A stretch of 44,985 bases of DNA from an uncultured Caryophanales bacterium (GTDB lineage Bacteria; Bacillota_I; Bacilli_A; RF39; UBA660): positions 1 to 44,985 of the forward strand of contig CAMVAN010000003.1 of NCBI GenBank assembly GCA_947165475.1, in the 5' to 3' direction. Made by a program: the position numbers and the translations under genes. Positions 25,355 through 34,498 of the stretch are shown one piece after another. Within the stretch, counting starts at the first letter, position 1, and each line of letters begins with the position of its first letter. The notes beneath the pieces were generated by a model. It did no database searches, had not been told where the DNA came from, and saw nothing but the letters and a program-made list of their open reading frames with translations.

Positions 25355-27025
25355 CTATTCTGTTGGAATAAATGTTCCATTATTCCATGTTCCGCTCATA
25401 TTTGTAAATACAGGAAATGCAGAAACACCTCCAAACATCCTAGTATAATTTGCATCTTTCGAAATATCCCAATCATTAATAGAACTAACATCACGTAAAT
25501 TATAGCTTCCACTAAACATGTAATTATAATTAAGTACTTTAGATACACTCCAATTTTCTAATCCGCTTAAAGATTCTAAGGATATACAATCTCTAAACAA
25601 AGAATTAAAATCGGTAACATTAGAAACATTCCAATTTCTTAGTGGAATAAGATTAGATATAGAATTACAAAAACGGAACATGCCCGATAAACTAATTACA
25701 TTAGAAAGATTCCAATTAGAAATACTATTTAAATCAGTTAATAATTGACAAGATACAAACATAGAAGACATATTAACAACATTAGACGTATCCCAGTTTG
25801 AAATACTACTAATATTCTTCAAAGAAGAGCAAGAAGCAAATAATCCAGTCATATTAGTAACATTCGATACATCCCAATTTTCTATTCCATCTAAACTTTC
25901 TAAATTAGAATTATTTCTAAAAAAAGCAATAAAACTATGTGCATTACCTACATTCCATAAAGATAAATTTCTAAGAGATGATAATTTACAATTACCAAAA
26001 AAATAAAGGAATGTATCAACATTAGAAGAATCAAAAGTTTGTAACCCTGATATATCATTTAAGTTTGTAACTTCAAAAAACATCAAAGAAGCATCTTTAT
26101 TTAAACTTGGAGTCATATCTTCACTCCACCAATAAATTGTTCTATTATCATACCACATATAGATTGGATATCCGGATTCAGGTATAGATACAATATTTTT
26201 TTCTTCTTTATTCGTACTGTTAGGTTCAACTTCTGAATACTGAATAGAAGTAATCATTTCATCTTTAAAAGAATAAGCATATGTAACTGTAGAAGTATCA
26301 TCTCCGGCTAACTGTTTCATCTTAGCATTTATTTCTCTTCCCGGTAAGAAAATAGCCTCTCTCGTATCAATCACTAATTCATTCTCTATCTCTAAAGAAT
26401 GTCTACATAAGCCATGTACACTAAATGGTAAAGTAAAACCTAAAAGTAAAAATAAATAAGCACTTTTCTTTTTATCTTTATAGAAAAGAAAAAATCCAAT
26501 CCATAATATAAGAAAAATCAACACTCCTAATCCTCTACCAGTAATAGGATTTTCAATAATTTCTTCTACAAGATTATTATTCGTTAAATTTAGTTTTACT
26601 ACTTGAGTATCTTGATAAAGTCCATTTTCTAAAGTCGAAGAGTCCATCTTTTCTTTATAAACTACTTTTAAAAAAAGTATTTTCTCTTCTCCACTTTTTG
26701 TAAGATTATTATCATCTTCATAACTAACAGTATAATCCACATAATCCGTATCAAGATTAAGTGACTTTTCATCAAAATAATAATCTTCATTTGAATTATT
26801 TTTTAAAACAATTTTATAACTTGCCGTATCTCCTACTACATTCATCCGTAAACCAAGATTTATCTTTTGGCTATTACTACTAGCTTTCTTAACTTCTTCA
26901 ATATTTCCTTTTGTATCTTCTAAAGTAATAGACTCTATTTTAATATTACTAGGATCACACGTGTCTTTTGCAAATACAAATAAAGGAGTAAATAAGAGTA
27001 ATAAAAATAAAACTATCTTTTTCAT
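25355..27025 (-). CDS. DUF285 leucine-rich repeat surface protein (paralog)
   Basis: 556 residues. Signal peptide 1-19, extracellular domain 20-155, NPITG at 159-163, span 166-182, basic KDKKK, second hydrophobic stretch 189-204, then a shared linker (MKQLAGDDTSTVT..., YPIYMWYDN, WWSED) and about eight DUF285 repeats (NWDVSNVTNM type). It ends without a C-terminal anchor. ATG with AAGGTG; a good promoter lies just upstream. It forms a two-gene operon with the longer paralog. Likely a surface adhesin or structural protein. Confidence 0.88.
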   Translation of the reverse strand: MKKIVLFLLLLFTPLFVFAKDTCDPSNIKIESITLEDTKGNIEEVKKASSNSQKINLGLRMNVVGDTASYKIVLKNNSNEDYYFDEKSLNLDTDYVDYTVSYEDDNNLTKSGEEKILFLKVVYKEKMDSSTLENGLYQDTQVVKLNLTNNNLVEEIIENPITGRGLGVLIFLILWIGFFLFYKDKKKSAYLFLLLGFTLPFSVHGLCRHSLEIENELVIDTREAIFLPGREINAKMKQLAGDDTSTVTYAYSFKDEMITSIQYSEVEPNSTNKEEKNIVSIPESGYPIYMWYDNRTIYWWSEDMTPSLNKDASLMFFEVTNLNDISGLQTFDSSNVDTFLYFFGNCKLSSLRNLSLWNVGNAHSFIAFFRNNSNLESLDGIENWDVSNVTNMTGLFASCSSLKNISSISNWDTSNVVNMSSMFVSCQLLTDLNSISNWNLSNVISLSGMFRFCNSISNLIPLRNWNVSNVTDFNSLFRDCISLESLSGLENWSVSKVLNYNYMFSGSYNLRDVSSINDWDISKDANYTRMFGGVSAFPVFTNMSGTWNNGTFIPTE

Positions 27026-27052
27026 ACAATCACCTTATTATTATTTACAATA

Positions 27053-27081
27053 ATTATATAATTATGAAAGGATAGATGCAA
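27053..27081 (-). promoter_or_regulatory. Promoter of the surface-protein operon
   Basis: TTGCAT (27076-27081), 17-base spacer, perfect TATAAT (27053-27058), 28 bases before the ATG at 27025. Confidence 0.75.
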
Positions 27082-27104
27082 GCAGAATCATATTTTTATA
27101 TGTA

Positions 27105-27133
27105 AAGAAAAAGTATAGATTTACTATACTTTT
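27105..27133 (-). terminator. Rho-independent terminator of the DUF4230 operon
   Basis: Perfect ten-base arms (27109-27118 with 27124-27133) around a five-base loop, then CTTT on the minus strand. It closes the DUF4230 / tiny membrane protein transcript. Confidence 0.75.
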
Positions 27134-27134
27134 C

Positions 27135-27239
27135 TTATCTTGTTAACAACAATATAAAATATATAATACCTATAACAACCCCAAATACTACAAGCACTTT
27201 TACTAATGGTCTTTTTATTTTATCCACTTCTTTCTTCAC
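27135..27239 (-). CDS. 34-residue basic single-span membrane protein
   Basis: A GTG-started frame right after the DUF4230 stop codon. It codes for a basic start (KKEVDKIKRP) and one hydrophobic span of about 20 residues ending in TR. A GTG at 27227 is an alternative start. A terminator begins at its stop codon, which marks it as the last gene of the operon. No family recognised. Confidence 0.45.
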   Translation of the reverse strand: MKKEVDKIKRPLVKVLVVFGVVIGIIYFILLLTR

Positions 27240-27240
27240 C

Positions 27241-27897
27241 CTACTTTTCTTTCCATACTATTTCAATATTTTTATATTTAGCTTTTATCATTTGTTCTAC
27301 TAAAATTTTTGCATTATTGTCTGCCTTTTCTAATAATCCAGAATCTAAAGCCTTCTTTTTACCTTTTTCAACTATAACATCTTCTAACTCATGCCTTTTT
27401 CCTGAACTAATATTTGTAAAAATACTTTCTTCATCTAAATATGTTTTAAAAGTCTTAGGAACTTGATAATACTTATAAACTTTTGCTTTAGGAAGAATTA
27501 CTGTTATTTTACTATAATCTTTTGATATTTTGTAATCTATTTTTCTAAAATCAATTCCAGCAAGCACTTCAACATCTAAACTAAAAATTAATCTACTTGT
27601 TGTAAAAGGTATCGATATTTTCTTAAATATTTTCCTAGCATCTGAACTATCTTCTAAAATTCTTCCATACCATTCTTGAGTAACTAATTCTCCAACATCT
27701 TTAAAACCAAAATCTAAAATGGTCTCACTATGATTAAATACTTTCGAAAAAGATAAACCTAAAATAAAAACAATTAAAAAACCAACACAAAATATAATGA
27801 TTTTTAATTTTTTAGGAATTTTAAATTTAGTTTTCCTTGTTCCATTATCCTTTATTTTTTCATCACTAATTAATAACTCTTTATTATTTTCATTCAT
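27241..27897 (-). CDS. DUF4230 membrane protein
   Basis: 218 residues from the ATG at 27897, which has AAAGGATGG eight bases upstream. A cytoplasmic N-terminus with basic residues (KTKFKIPKKLK), one span (about 30-52), then an extracellular domain with the DUF4230 pattern: ELVTQEW, KKISIPFTTSRLIF, AGIDFRKIDYK, ITVILPKAKVY and a C-terminal helical part. Function of DUF4230 is unknown; it is thought to be an envelope protein. A strong promoter precedes it, and a tiny membrane protein follows. Confidence 0.8.
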   Translation of the reverse strand: MNENNKELLISDEKIKDNGTRKTKFKIPKKLKIIIFCVGFLIVFILGLSFSKVFNHSETILDFGFKDVGELVTQEWYGRILEDSSDARKIFKKISIPFTTSRLIFSLDVEVLAGIDFRKIDYKISKDYSKITVILPKAKVYKYYQVPKTFKTYLDEESIFTNISSGKRHELEDVIVEKGKKKALDSGLLEKADNNAKILVEQMIKAKYKNIEIVWKEK

Positions 27898-27944
27898 AAT
27901 CCTTACCATCCTTTATTTGTACATCCATTATTTACTTAATAACA

Positions 27945-27973
27945 ATTATATATCATAAATTGTAAACAATCAA
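27945..27973 (-). promoter_or_regulatory. Promoter of the DUF4230 gene
   Basis: TTGATT (27968-27973), 17-base spacer and perfect TATAAT (27945-27950). The remainder of the 27910-28227 gap is A+T-rich and shows no gene. Confidence 0.75.
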
Positions 27974-28227
27974 TATACAAATAAAAAGTTTATTCCATAA
28001 CAAAATAAAAAAAAGATTATTAATCCTTGTAAAATTAAAAAAATTAAAACTATTTTTCTTACTAGTTACTCCCGAGTTTTGTTTTCAATATTATATAGTT
28101 TTTTATTATTAGTTTTTTCAAATTTCTTTTAACATTAATACCACTGTGTTATAAGTAATACTTTTTTTAATGTTCATATTAACATAAATAAAAATATAAA
28201 ACATAATAATTTTCAACTAAATATAAT

Positions 28228-28914
28228 TCAATGAAATAAGCTTCTCCAAATAGATTTATTTTTCTTTTTTAATTTTAGATATTCTTCTGTTTGTCTATAA
28301 AAGAAATTAATATTACTTTCATAATATTTTCTAATTTCCTCATAAAGATTATCATTATCTAATAAAGATATTACTTTATCAAAATCCATATCATATTTTT
28401 TGGCTAATTGATATATCATTTCATAATACACATCAGCATATGAATATAAATATGAACAATCATTAGCTTCAACCCTAAATTCTCTTAAAATAGGTTCATT
28501 ATATTTTTTATTATCATCACCATCTAAAGAATTGGTTATAAAGCAACTATAAAGATTAGATTCAATTTTATATAAATAGCTTTTTTTTAAATCAGACATT
28601 TTAATAATTACTTCAGGTAGTGGCATATACCAACCATATAAATTATCATTTCTTTCTGTCTTAATACTACCATAATATCCAAAACCTTTTTCAAAAATCA
28701 CATTATCTGGTATAATAAATTGTCCCATACAAGGATAATCTATACCCCTACCCATATAATAATATGCATGCTCTCCAAAAAGGAAAAAATGTTTATAGGA
28801 ATCTAAAGAATTATAATGAAATGTATTATTACCTTTTATTAAAGCCTTATCATAACTTTTATTATTAATCATCGAAATTATTTCATCACTAGATAAACAT
28901 CTATAAACTATCAT
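28228..28914 (-). CDS. Hypothetical protein, possible ADP-ribosyltransferase-like fold
   Basis: 228 residues, no signal peptide. The start VYRCLSSDEI, an FHYNSLDSYKHFFLFGEHAYYY stretch and FIIPDNVIFEKG recall small toxin- or enzyme-type ADP-ribosyltransferase-like proteins (arginine near the start, Y/S region in the middle), but I cannot see a full R-S-E triad. The rest is helical and acidic, ending in a basic tail. ATG with GGGGGT. First or last gene of its own unit; neighbours are 72 bases away. Function open. Confidence 0.55.
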   Translation of the reverse strand: MIVYRCLSSDEIISMINNKSYDKALIKGNNTFHYNSLDSYKHFFLFGEHAYYYMGRGIDYPCMGQFIIPDNVIFEKGFGYYGSIKTERNDNLYGWYMPLPEVIIKMSDLKKSYLYKIESNLYSCFITNSLDGDDNKKYNEPILREFRVEANDCSYLYSYADVYYEMIYQLAKKYDMDFDKVISLLDNDNLYEEIRKYYESNINFFYRQTEEYLKLKKKNKSIWRSLFH

Positions 28915-28986
28915 ACTATTACCCCCAAAAATAATATAATTATATCTTTTAACTTAAAATATTACTGTTTTATATATTCTTCAATA

Positions 28987-29985
28987 TCATTTATATAGTC
29001 TTTTATTTTCATTTACATATTCATGAGTACCAGCTATTGTCTCACTGTTTTTGCTATACTTTACTTTTTTAGCAGCTTTTAACCTATTTTCTAACTCTTC
29101 ATATTCCAAATCTAAATAATGTAATCTTGAAGATGAATATCCTATATTATCATATAAATTTTGAAGTTTTTCTTTAGCCTTTCTATTATTAATACACATC
29201 AAATATATTACTTTAGAATTATTAATAATATTAGGATCAGTTTCTTTTAATTTTTCTAATATATTAATGAATAATTCTAAATTATTATGTAGAAATAACA
29301 AATCTATATAATTAATTAAGCTTCCATCAATATCTAAAACAAACTTACATGCTTCTAAATAATATTCTTTATCACTATCTAAATATCTAATCCTATAAGG
29401 TTTCATTTTTAACATTTCAAAAACTAATTCTTTATCTACTTTATTAATATCCATATATTCTAAAGACTTCTTATTGTTACTAGCAATCTTACACAACTTA
29501 CTATATATTGAAATATTACTATCAACATAAGAAATAGATAATGCATCTTTTTGAATGGTTTTTATAACCATTGGAAATAATTCTTCTCTTTTATTATCTA
29601 TAAATCGTAATGATTTATTGCTACAAGAAATAGCCAATTCCCAAAAATAGTAATAATATTTGGAATCTTTAGGTACATATTGAACCATATATGGTTTCTT
29701 ACTAATAGCAATCATACCTAATTTTTTATAATTACTAACTCTATAATCTATACAAGAAAAAACAGATATATCTTGTTTAATTGCTTCCTCACATAATAAA
29801 GGATAATCTTTATAATCAAAAGGAATAAACTTTATTGTACTTGGTTTATTTTTAATTGCGACAAGAGCTAATTCAGTAAAATCATCTCTTTCTATAGAAT
29901 AATTTTTAATATTATTAGGACTTGTTACAATATCTACTTTTGCATCAAACGTACTTCTATTTACAACTTTATGTTTATGTTTCAT
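28987..29985 (-). CDS. DUF4116-like repeat protein
   Basis: 332 residues from the ATG at 29985 (AGAGGTTATTTTT before it; a longer frame adds an unlikely leader). It consists of about seven repeats of 30-35 residues with the pattern A-I-K-x-x-P-x-x-I-x-x-x-P-x-x-Y-x-x-L, as in DUF4116 helical repeat proteins. A conserved C-terminal part has SSRLHYLDLEYEEL. Probably a protein-interaction scaffold; no enzyme motif seen. Confidence 0.65.
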   Translation of the reverse strand: MKHKHKVVNRSTFDAKVDIVTSPNNIKNYSIERDDFTELALVAIKNKPSTIKFIPFDYKDYPLLCEEAIKQDISVFSCIDYRVSNYKKLGMIAISKKPYMVQYVPKDSKYYYYFWELAISCSNKSLRFIDNKREELFPMVIKTIQKDALSISYVDSNISIYSKLCKIASNNKKSLEYMDINKVDKELVFEMLKMKPYRIRYLDSDKEYYLEACKFVLDIDGSLINYIDLLFLHNNLELFINILEKLKETDPNIINNSKVIYLMCINNRKAKEKLQNLYDNIGYSSSRLHYLDLEYEELENRLKAAKKVKYSKNSETIAGTHEYVNENKRLYK

Positions 29986-30083
29986 AAAAATAACCTCTTC
30001 CTTTTTTTTGACTATTATTATATCCAAATTACTAGTACAAAACAACATAAAAAAGCTTCTATCCTTTATTAATAAATATCATT

Positions 30084-30677
30084 TTACCATTCAATAATAT
30101 TCAAATTATCAAATCTTTTTTTCCAACTATTTACCTTTTTCACATACATTTTTTCTGTATTATATTTATGCTTTATAGGTCTAATAGTTCTATTATAAAT
30201 ATCACTAAGTCCATATGGAGCATATATTTTTAAATCATCACTATCTTTAGTAATTCCAATAGCATGAATAGTTGCTATCCAATAATTAATTGCATCCTCC
30301 GAATTGAGATATTGTTCAACGTTCATATTAAATAATTCTTTTTTCCATATATGCATTCTAGCTTAATTTGATACATCTATCTTATAATTATACCCATTAT
30401 TTATACAAAATTTATTTATTAAATCACAATACTTAATATCAGTTTCAATAGATAAATCATCTTTGTTATAATATATTACATCTATATCTTTTATTCCATA
30501 ATTTAGAGGTTTTCTATCTAAATAATTCCATATAGTTTGAAATACACTTCCAGCAGCAATATAATAATTAGGTAAATATAAACTATGAATAAAATTTAAG
30601 ATATTCATTAATTCAACATTTTGTTTTAATATTTCAATTGTAAAATTTAATTGTTCTTCTAATGTTTGATATTTCAT
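30084..30677 (-). pseudogene. Nucleotidyltransferase-family gene (DUF925 type) with an in-frame TAA
   Basis: Two ORFs (30363-30677, 30084-30356) lie in the same frame, separated by one TAA at 30363-30365. Reading through gives a complete 190-residue protein of the COG3575/DUF925 group: LPNYYIAAGSVFQTIWNYL, GIKDIDVIYYN with the metal-binding Asp pair, VSN-stop-ARMHIW, where relatives have Gln (CAA to TAA is one change), then SEDAINYWIATIHAIGI, IYAPYGLSDIYNRTIRP and a WKKR end. Function of the family is unknown. A nonsense mutation in a conserved motif, so probably inactive, unless suppressed. Confidence 0.85.
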
Positions 30678-30692
30678 AAAATCACCTTAAAA

Positions 30693-31002
30693 CTATATGT
30701 TCTTCTCCGTACATATTGAATAGAAAGAATTATCTATATAATTATTTATTTCTTTACAAGATATCTCTGATGTATTTCATTTTCTATTTCACTAAACACA
30801 CACTCTTAATTCCAATTTATACTCCAAGCATTCATCTAAAGAGTTTCTCCACCAATATTTTAAATAAACTTTTGAGATCTGACTACCAACAACTATTTTT
30901 TTTTAAAAGTGCATTTTCAATTCTTTAAACAATTTCTTCCTTATCACAAAGTGTTGTTATAATTATACGGTTATTCATATTATTAACATCATCTCTTTTC
31001 AT
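30693..31002 (-). pseudogene. CutA-like gene remnant
   Basis: Starting at the ATG at 31002, the frame reads NRIIITTLCDKEEIV, then TAA, then RIENALLKK, a one-A frameshift, and VVGSQISKVYLKYWWRNSLDECLEYKLELR, which is the CutA1 core (S-x-Y-W-W, E-Y-x-L-x-x-R). A further frame change in a GTGTGTG stretch leads to FSEIENEIHQ and a shortened C-terminus ending at 30693. CutA1 proteins are small trimers linked to metal tolerance. At least three lesions; clearly dead. Confidence 0.8.
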
Positions 31003-31008
31003 TTATTA

Positions 31009-31713
31009 TTATACTAATATTTCACAAAGTATGGGTAAATGATCACTATAAATAGTATCAATCACTTCAATATTTTTAACATTAATATCCTTTGAAGTAA
31101 AAACATAATCAAGCTTATAATCTAATTTGTTTACTGAAAATTCATTATAAGAAAAGGGCTTTGTTGTCCAAGTATTATTTGTATCATGATTGATATAATA
31201 TTTGCTTATTTTTTTTATATATTTTGAATTTTTTACTGTATTTAAATCACCAGTAAAAATATAGTTACTTTTATTTTTAATAATTTTTATTAACTTATCT
31301 ACTTCTCTATCCTTTAATTTAGTTTCTAAAAATTTATGAGTATATGATAAATGAGTAGTTCCTATATTATATACTTTATCATTACAGTTAATAGATACTT
31401 CTAAATATATTCTACCTTCTTTAGAATAATCATTTTTATCTACTCCTGGTTTTTGAACATACCATTTATTTTTTTTCATAAATGGATACTTTGATAACAC
31501 AGCATTGCACTGACTCATTCCATCTAAAAACGTATCCGCAACTTCATAATAAATATATGGATATACCTTGCTAAGTGCAGAAATACTTTCTCTATCATCA
31601 TAAAAAAAACTTAATTCTTGAATACAGACAACATCAGCATCTATTCTTTTTAATTCACTTATAATATTATTTATATCTTCCTTACACCATATATTCCACT
31701 GTAATACTTTCAA
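31009..31713 (-). CDS. Endonuclease/exonuclease/phosphatase family protein
   Basis: 234 residues, intact EEP fold. Asn7 in LQWNIW, Glu33 in CIQELS, GTTHLS, FTGDLN (Asp and Asn), DYKLDYVFTS, and the closing SDHLPI with catalytic His. It hydrolyses phosphodiester or phosphomonoester bonds with a divalent metal. It starts at a TTG behind AAGGTG. The broken homolog at 4335-5115 lacks the last His. Neighbours are NUDIX and HAD genes in the same orientation. Confidence 0.9.
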   Translation of the reverse strand: MKVLQWNIWCKEDINNIISELKRIDADVVCIQELSFFYDDRESISALSKVYPYIYYEVADTFLDGMSQCNAVLSKYPFMKKNKWYVQKPGVDKNDYSKEGRIYLEVSINCNDKVYNIGTTHLSYTHKFLETKLKDREVDKLIKIIKNKSNYIFTGDLNTVKNSKYIKKISKYYINHDTNNTWTTKPFSYNEFSVNKLDYKLDYVFTSKDINVKNIEVIDTIYSDHLPILCEILV

Positions 31714-31736
31714 CTTATCACCTTCAAAACAATATT

Positions 31737-32279
31737 TTATTCATAATTATCAATATAATATTTTAATATTTTTCTATCTCTTAAAGAAATAAACTTCATA
31801 CGATATACATCATAATTATCTTCATAAGTAGATGAAGTTAATTCATTATAACTATTTTCTATTAGTTTTAATGCATCAAACAGAGAAACCCAAATTAATT
31901 CAGCACCTTCTGCTTTTTCTTTTTCTGTAAGATGTAATTTACTAGTATCATTTAAAACTTTCGCAACAAATATATATGATATTTGTTTTACACTTTTCAT
32001 ACTGATATGTTCCTCTACTATTCCTAATTCATGGATAATATCAATCTTACAACCTGTCTCTTCAAACACTTCTCTTTTAAATCCGTCACTAGGACTCTCA
32101 CCATTTTCTATGCCTCCACCTATAAGTTTATATTCCTTCGTATTTGTTTTTTTCTGAATAGCTATTTTACCATCTTCATTTATAATAATTCCTCTAGCAG
32201 CCATTCTAGTCTTATAATCCTTAACTTCTTTAAAAGGCATACCAATATCTTTATCTGTTAATTGAAATAATAAGCTCAT
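31737..32279 (-). CDS. NUDIX hydrolase
   Basis: 180 residues with a complete Nudix box at 55-77 (GGGIENGE...REVFEETG). Residues 1-24 are an extra N-terminal segment. ISYIFVAKVLNDTSKLHLTEKEKAEGAELIWVSL is typical of the later strand-helix part. Substrate unknown. The ATG follows GGAGG; 23 bases from the EEP gene, so co-transcribed. Confidence 0.9.
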   Translation of the reverse strand: MSLLFQLTDKDIGMPFKEVKDYKTRMAARGIIINEDGKIAIQKKTNTKEYKLIGGGIENGESPSDGFKREVFEETGCKIDIIHELGIVEEHISMKSVKQISYIFVAKVLNDTSKLHLTEKEKAEGAELIWVSLFDALKLIENSYNELTSSTYEDNYDVYRMKFISLRDRKILKYYIDNYE

Positions 32280-32296
32280 TACAGTCCTCCATTTAA

Positions 32297-32752
32297 TTAC
32301 ATTTTTTTAGAATTATTATTTTCATTAATTTTTAAATTATATTCATCAATTAATGAATAATAAATACCAGGCATATTAATAAAAATTGTACTACCAGTAT
32401 TATTTGATACTTCAATACCATCAAATGCCCCCATATTAGTTCTGATAGGAGAATAAAACTCACTAAATGATATAGAGTCATCATTTAAATAATTAGCTAT
32501 TATTCTATCAAAAAAAGCTTTATAAATAACATTAATATGATCATTAGTAATCCCTAAATTATAATGTTCCTCAATCTTTTTATATGGTACATAAATATCT
32601 AAAGTACACATACATTGTTTTTCAATTTTAGCAGAAGAAAAATTCATATTAGCAGAAAACAATCTATCATTATCTTCTAAAATTTGCATTATACGATTTA
32701 AAATAAACTCTACTTTTTCTGGAGCTATCTGCTCCGCTTCCCACTTTTTCAT
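32297..32752 (-). CDS. Hypothetical protein, 151 aa
   Basis: No family recognised. Acidic, soluble, with a KKWEAEQIAPEKVEFILNRIMQIL helix at the start and an NTGSTIFINMPGIYYSLIDEYNL region. No membrane span. A clear ribosome binding site (AGGAG) and tight spacing on both sides place it in the HAD/NUDIX/EEP unit. Confidence 0.6.
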   Translation of the reverse strand: MKKWEAEQIAPEKVEFILNRIMQILEDNDRLFSANMNFSSAKIEKQCMCTLDIYVPYKKIEEHYNLGITNDHINVIYKAFFDRIIANYLNDDSISFSEFYSPIRTNMGAFDGIEVSNNTGSTIFINMPGIYYSLIDEYNLKINENNNSKKM

Positions 32753-32783
32753 AAAAAACTCCTAAAAAATACAACATAGTTTC

Positions 32784-33404
32784 TTAAAGTATTTCTTTTA
32801 ATTCACTAATATCATTTATAAACTTTTCACATTCTAAATTAGGCTCAAATCCATACTTTGCATGTATAAAATCTATATTAGCATCATATGCAGCTTGCAT
32901 ATCCTTTTTTATATCTCCTATATAGCAAGCTAAAGAAACATTATTTCTACTCATCATCTTCTCTATTGCTTCTTTTTTAGATATTCCATAAGATGCATTA
33001 CCTATATAATCTATAAAAAAACTTTTTAAATTAGATTTTTCTAAAAATAATTTAACATAATCATCAAAATTATTTGTAATAATACCTAATTTATACTTTT
33101 TAGATAAGTATTTAATAACACTAAATACATTTTCATAAATATGCGCACCATTCTTATTTATTAAATCAATTGCAAGTTTAGTTTGTAAATCAACATATCC
33201 CATAGCTTTAGAAAGTTCAATATTAGGCATTAATATCTGAGCAATATCCCTTTTTCCAAGTCCCATAACCTTATAAATATCTTCAATCGAAACTTTTGGA
33301 ATTTCTTTATATTCATCAGCAATAGTATTAGCCGCAATCATAGTTATTTCTGAAGCTTCCCATAACGTTCCATCAATATCAAATATTATCATCTCATATT
33401 TCAT
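32784..33404 (-). CDS. HAD-family hydrolase
   Basis: 206 residues. Motif I FDIDGTLW (Asp9, Asp11), motif II ITNN, a motif III lysine in ISKKEA, and motif IV YIGDIKKDMQAA. Cap domain between motifs I and II is helical, as in phosphoglycolate-phosphatase-like enzymes. Substrate unknown. ATG with AAAGGAG. Confidence 0.9.
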   Translation of the reverse strand: MKYEMIIFDIDGTLWEASEITMIAANTIADEYKEIPKVSIEDIYKVMGLGKRDIAQILMPNIELSKAMGYVDLQTKLAIDLINKNGAHIYENVFSVIKYLSKKYKLGIITNNFDDYVKLFLEKSNLKSFFIDYIGNASYGISKKEAIEKMMSRNNVSLACYIGDIKKDMQAAYDANIDFIHAKYGFEPNLECEKFINDISELKEIL

Positions 33405-33430
33405 TGAAAATCTCCTTTCTAAAGCAATAA

Positions 33431-33649
33431 CTATAATCCCATTTTCTTATCCTTTAAATAACCAGATTCTATTGTTCCATGGGTTTTTACATTTGTTTTT
33501 ACTTTTCTTCCATTACCTTTTACTCTAATTGGAATAAAACCTTTATCCTTTAAATATGTTTTTTTCTGCTCCACATTTAAATAAAAATCATTTTTTTTTT
33601 TACTTTGTAATAATAATTTTTTTAATAAATATAATTTTTTTAAATTCAT
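33431..33649 (-). CDS. Small basic hypothetical protein, 72 aa
   Basis: A very lysine-rich protein (VEQKKTYLKDKGFIPIRVKGNGRKV). The ATG has a perfect GGAGG. It starts inside the end of the preceding frame (33600-33827), in another reading frame, over 50 bases. No family recognised. Confidence 0.5.
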   Translation of the reverse strand: MNLKKLYLLKKLLLQSKKKNDFYLNVEQKKTYLKDKGFIPIRVKGNGRKVKTNVKTHGTIESGYLKDKKMGL

Positions 33650-33827
33650 AATAACCTCCTATATACTTATCCATTAAATTATATGGATTAGAATCTAGCC
33701 AATAATCTACTTTTGATTTATTAATTTGCTCAATCATTTTATCAATATTATTATAATTAATTCTAACACTTTTAGAATGTTTACAAACATATTCATAACT
33801 TATATTTAAATCATCAACTAAACCCAT
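33600..33827 (-). CDS. Small hypothetical protein, 75 aa
   Basis: Start MGLVDDLNISYEYVCKHSKSVRINYNN with AGGAGATAAT upstream. The YVCKHSKSVRIN pattern recalls the N-terminal part of queuosine-salvage (DUF2419/Qng1-like) proteins, but the protein is far too short, so it may be a truncated remnant. The C-terminal 17 residues overlap the following gene in another frame. Confidence 0.45.
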   Translation of the reverse strand: MGLVDDLNISYEYVCKHSKSVRINYNNIDKMIEQINKSKVDYWLDSNPYNLMDKYIGGYYEFKKIIFIKKIIITK

Positions 33828-33854
33828 ATTATCTCCTATTCATATATATTTAAA

Positions 33855-34478
33855 TTATTTAAATAAATCAATTTTATTTATTATTTCCTCATAAGTAAAA
33901 CAAGCATTATCTTCATTTTCTAATTCATGATTTTCCCAACAAGCAGGAATAAAATCAATATTACAATTTTTAGAAAATGTTTTATCAATAATACTATCTC
34001 CAATATAAATTAACTCTTCTGGAACCAATTGTAACTTATCACATAAATAATCAATACTATCTCTACTAGGTTTTGGATTATTAATTAAATCAGAAGTTAT
34101 TACTATTTTAAAACAATCTATAACATCATTTAACTCATCATCCAATTCATGAAACTCCTCTAATGTTCTAGAGGTAATAATACAAATTACATAATCTTCT
34201 GATATTTTTTTTATGACATCTTTTATATTTGGAAAACATTTTGTTTGATAATTACTAAATGTTTTTTCCCATTCTTTATTTATTTTTTTTATTTCATCAT
34301 TACTAAAATTTAAATAATTATAAAATTCAGAAGTAGTTAAGGAAGTTATTTTTCTCATTTCAGATTCAGTTATATGTCTATCAGTAACATTTTCTATTGC
34401 TTCCTTTAAACTAAGCATTTCTGGTAAAAAACTATCAACTATTGTTCTATCAACATCAAAAACTATACATTTCTTCAT
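33855..34478 (-). CDS. HAD-family hydrolase
   Basis: 207 residues. Motif I FDVDRTIVD (Asp8, Asp10; Arg replaces the usual Gly), motif II ITSRT, motif III in NNPKPSRD, motif IV YIGDSIIDK. Phosphatase of the phosphoglycolate-phosphatase/beta-phosphoglucomutase group. Second HAD gene in this array. ATG with AAAGGAG. Confidence 0.88.
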   Translation of the reverse strand: MKKCIVFDVDRTIVDSFLPEMLSLKEAIENVTDRHITESEMRKITSLTTSEFYNYLNFSNDEIKKINKEWEKTFSNYQTKCFPNIKDVIKKISEDYVICIITSRTLEEFHELDDELNDVIDCFKIVITSDLINNPKPSRDSIDYLCDKLQLVPEELIYIGDSIIDKTFSKNCNIDFIPACWENHELENEDNACFTYEEIINKIDLFK

Positions 34479-34498
34479 ACATTTACTCCTTTAAAAAA

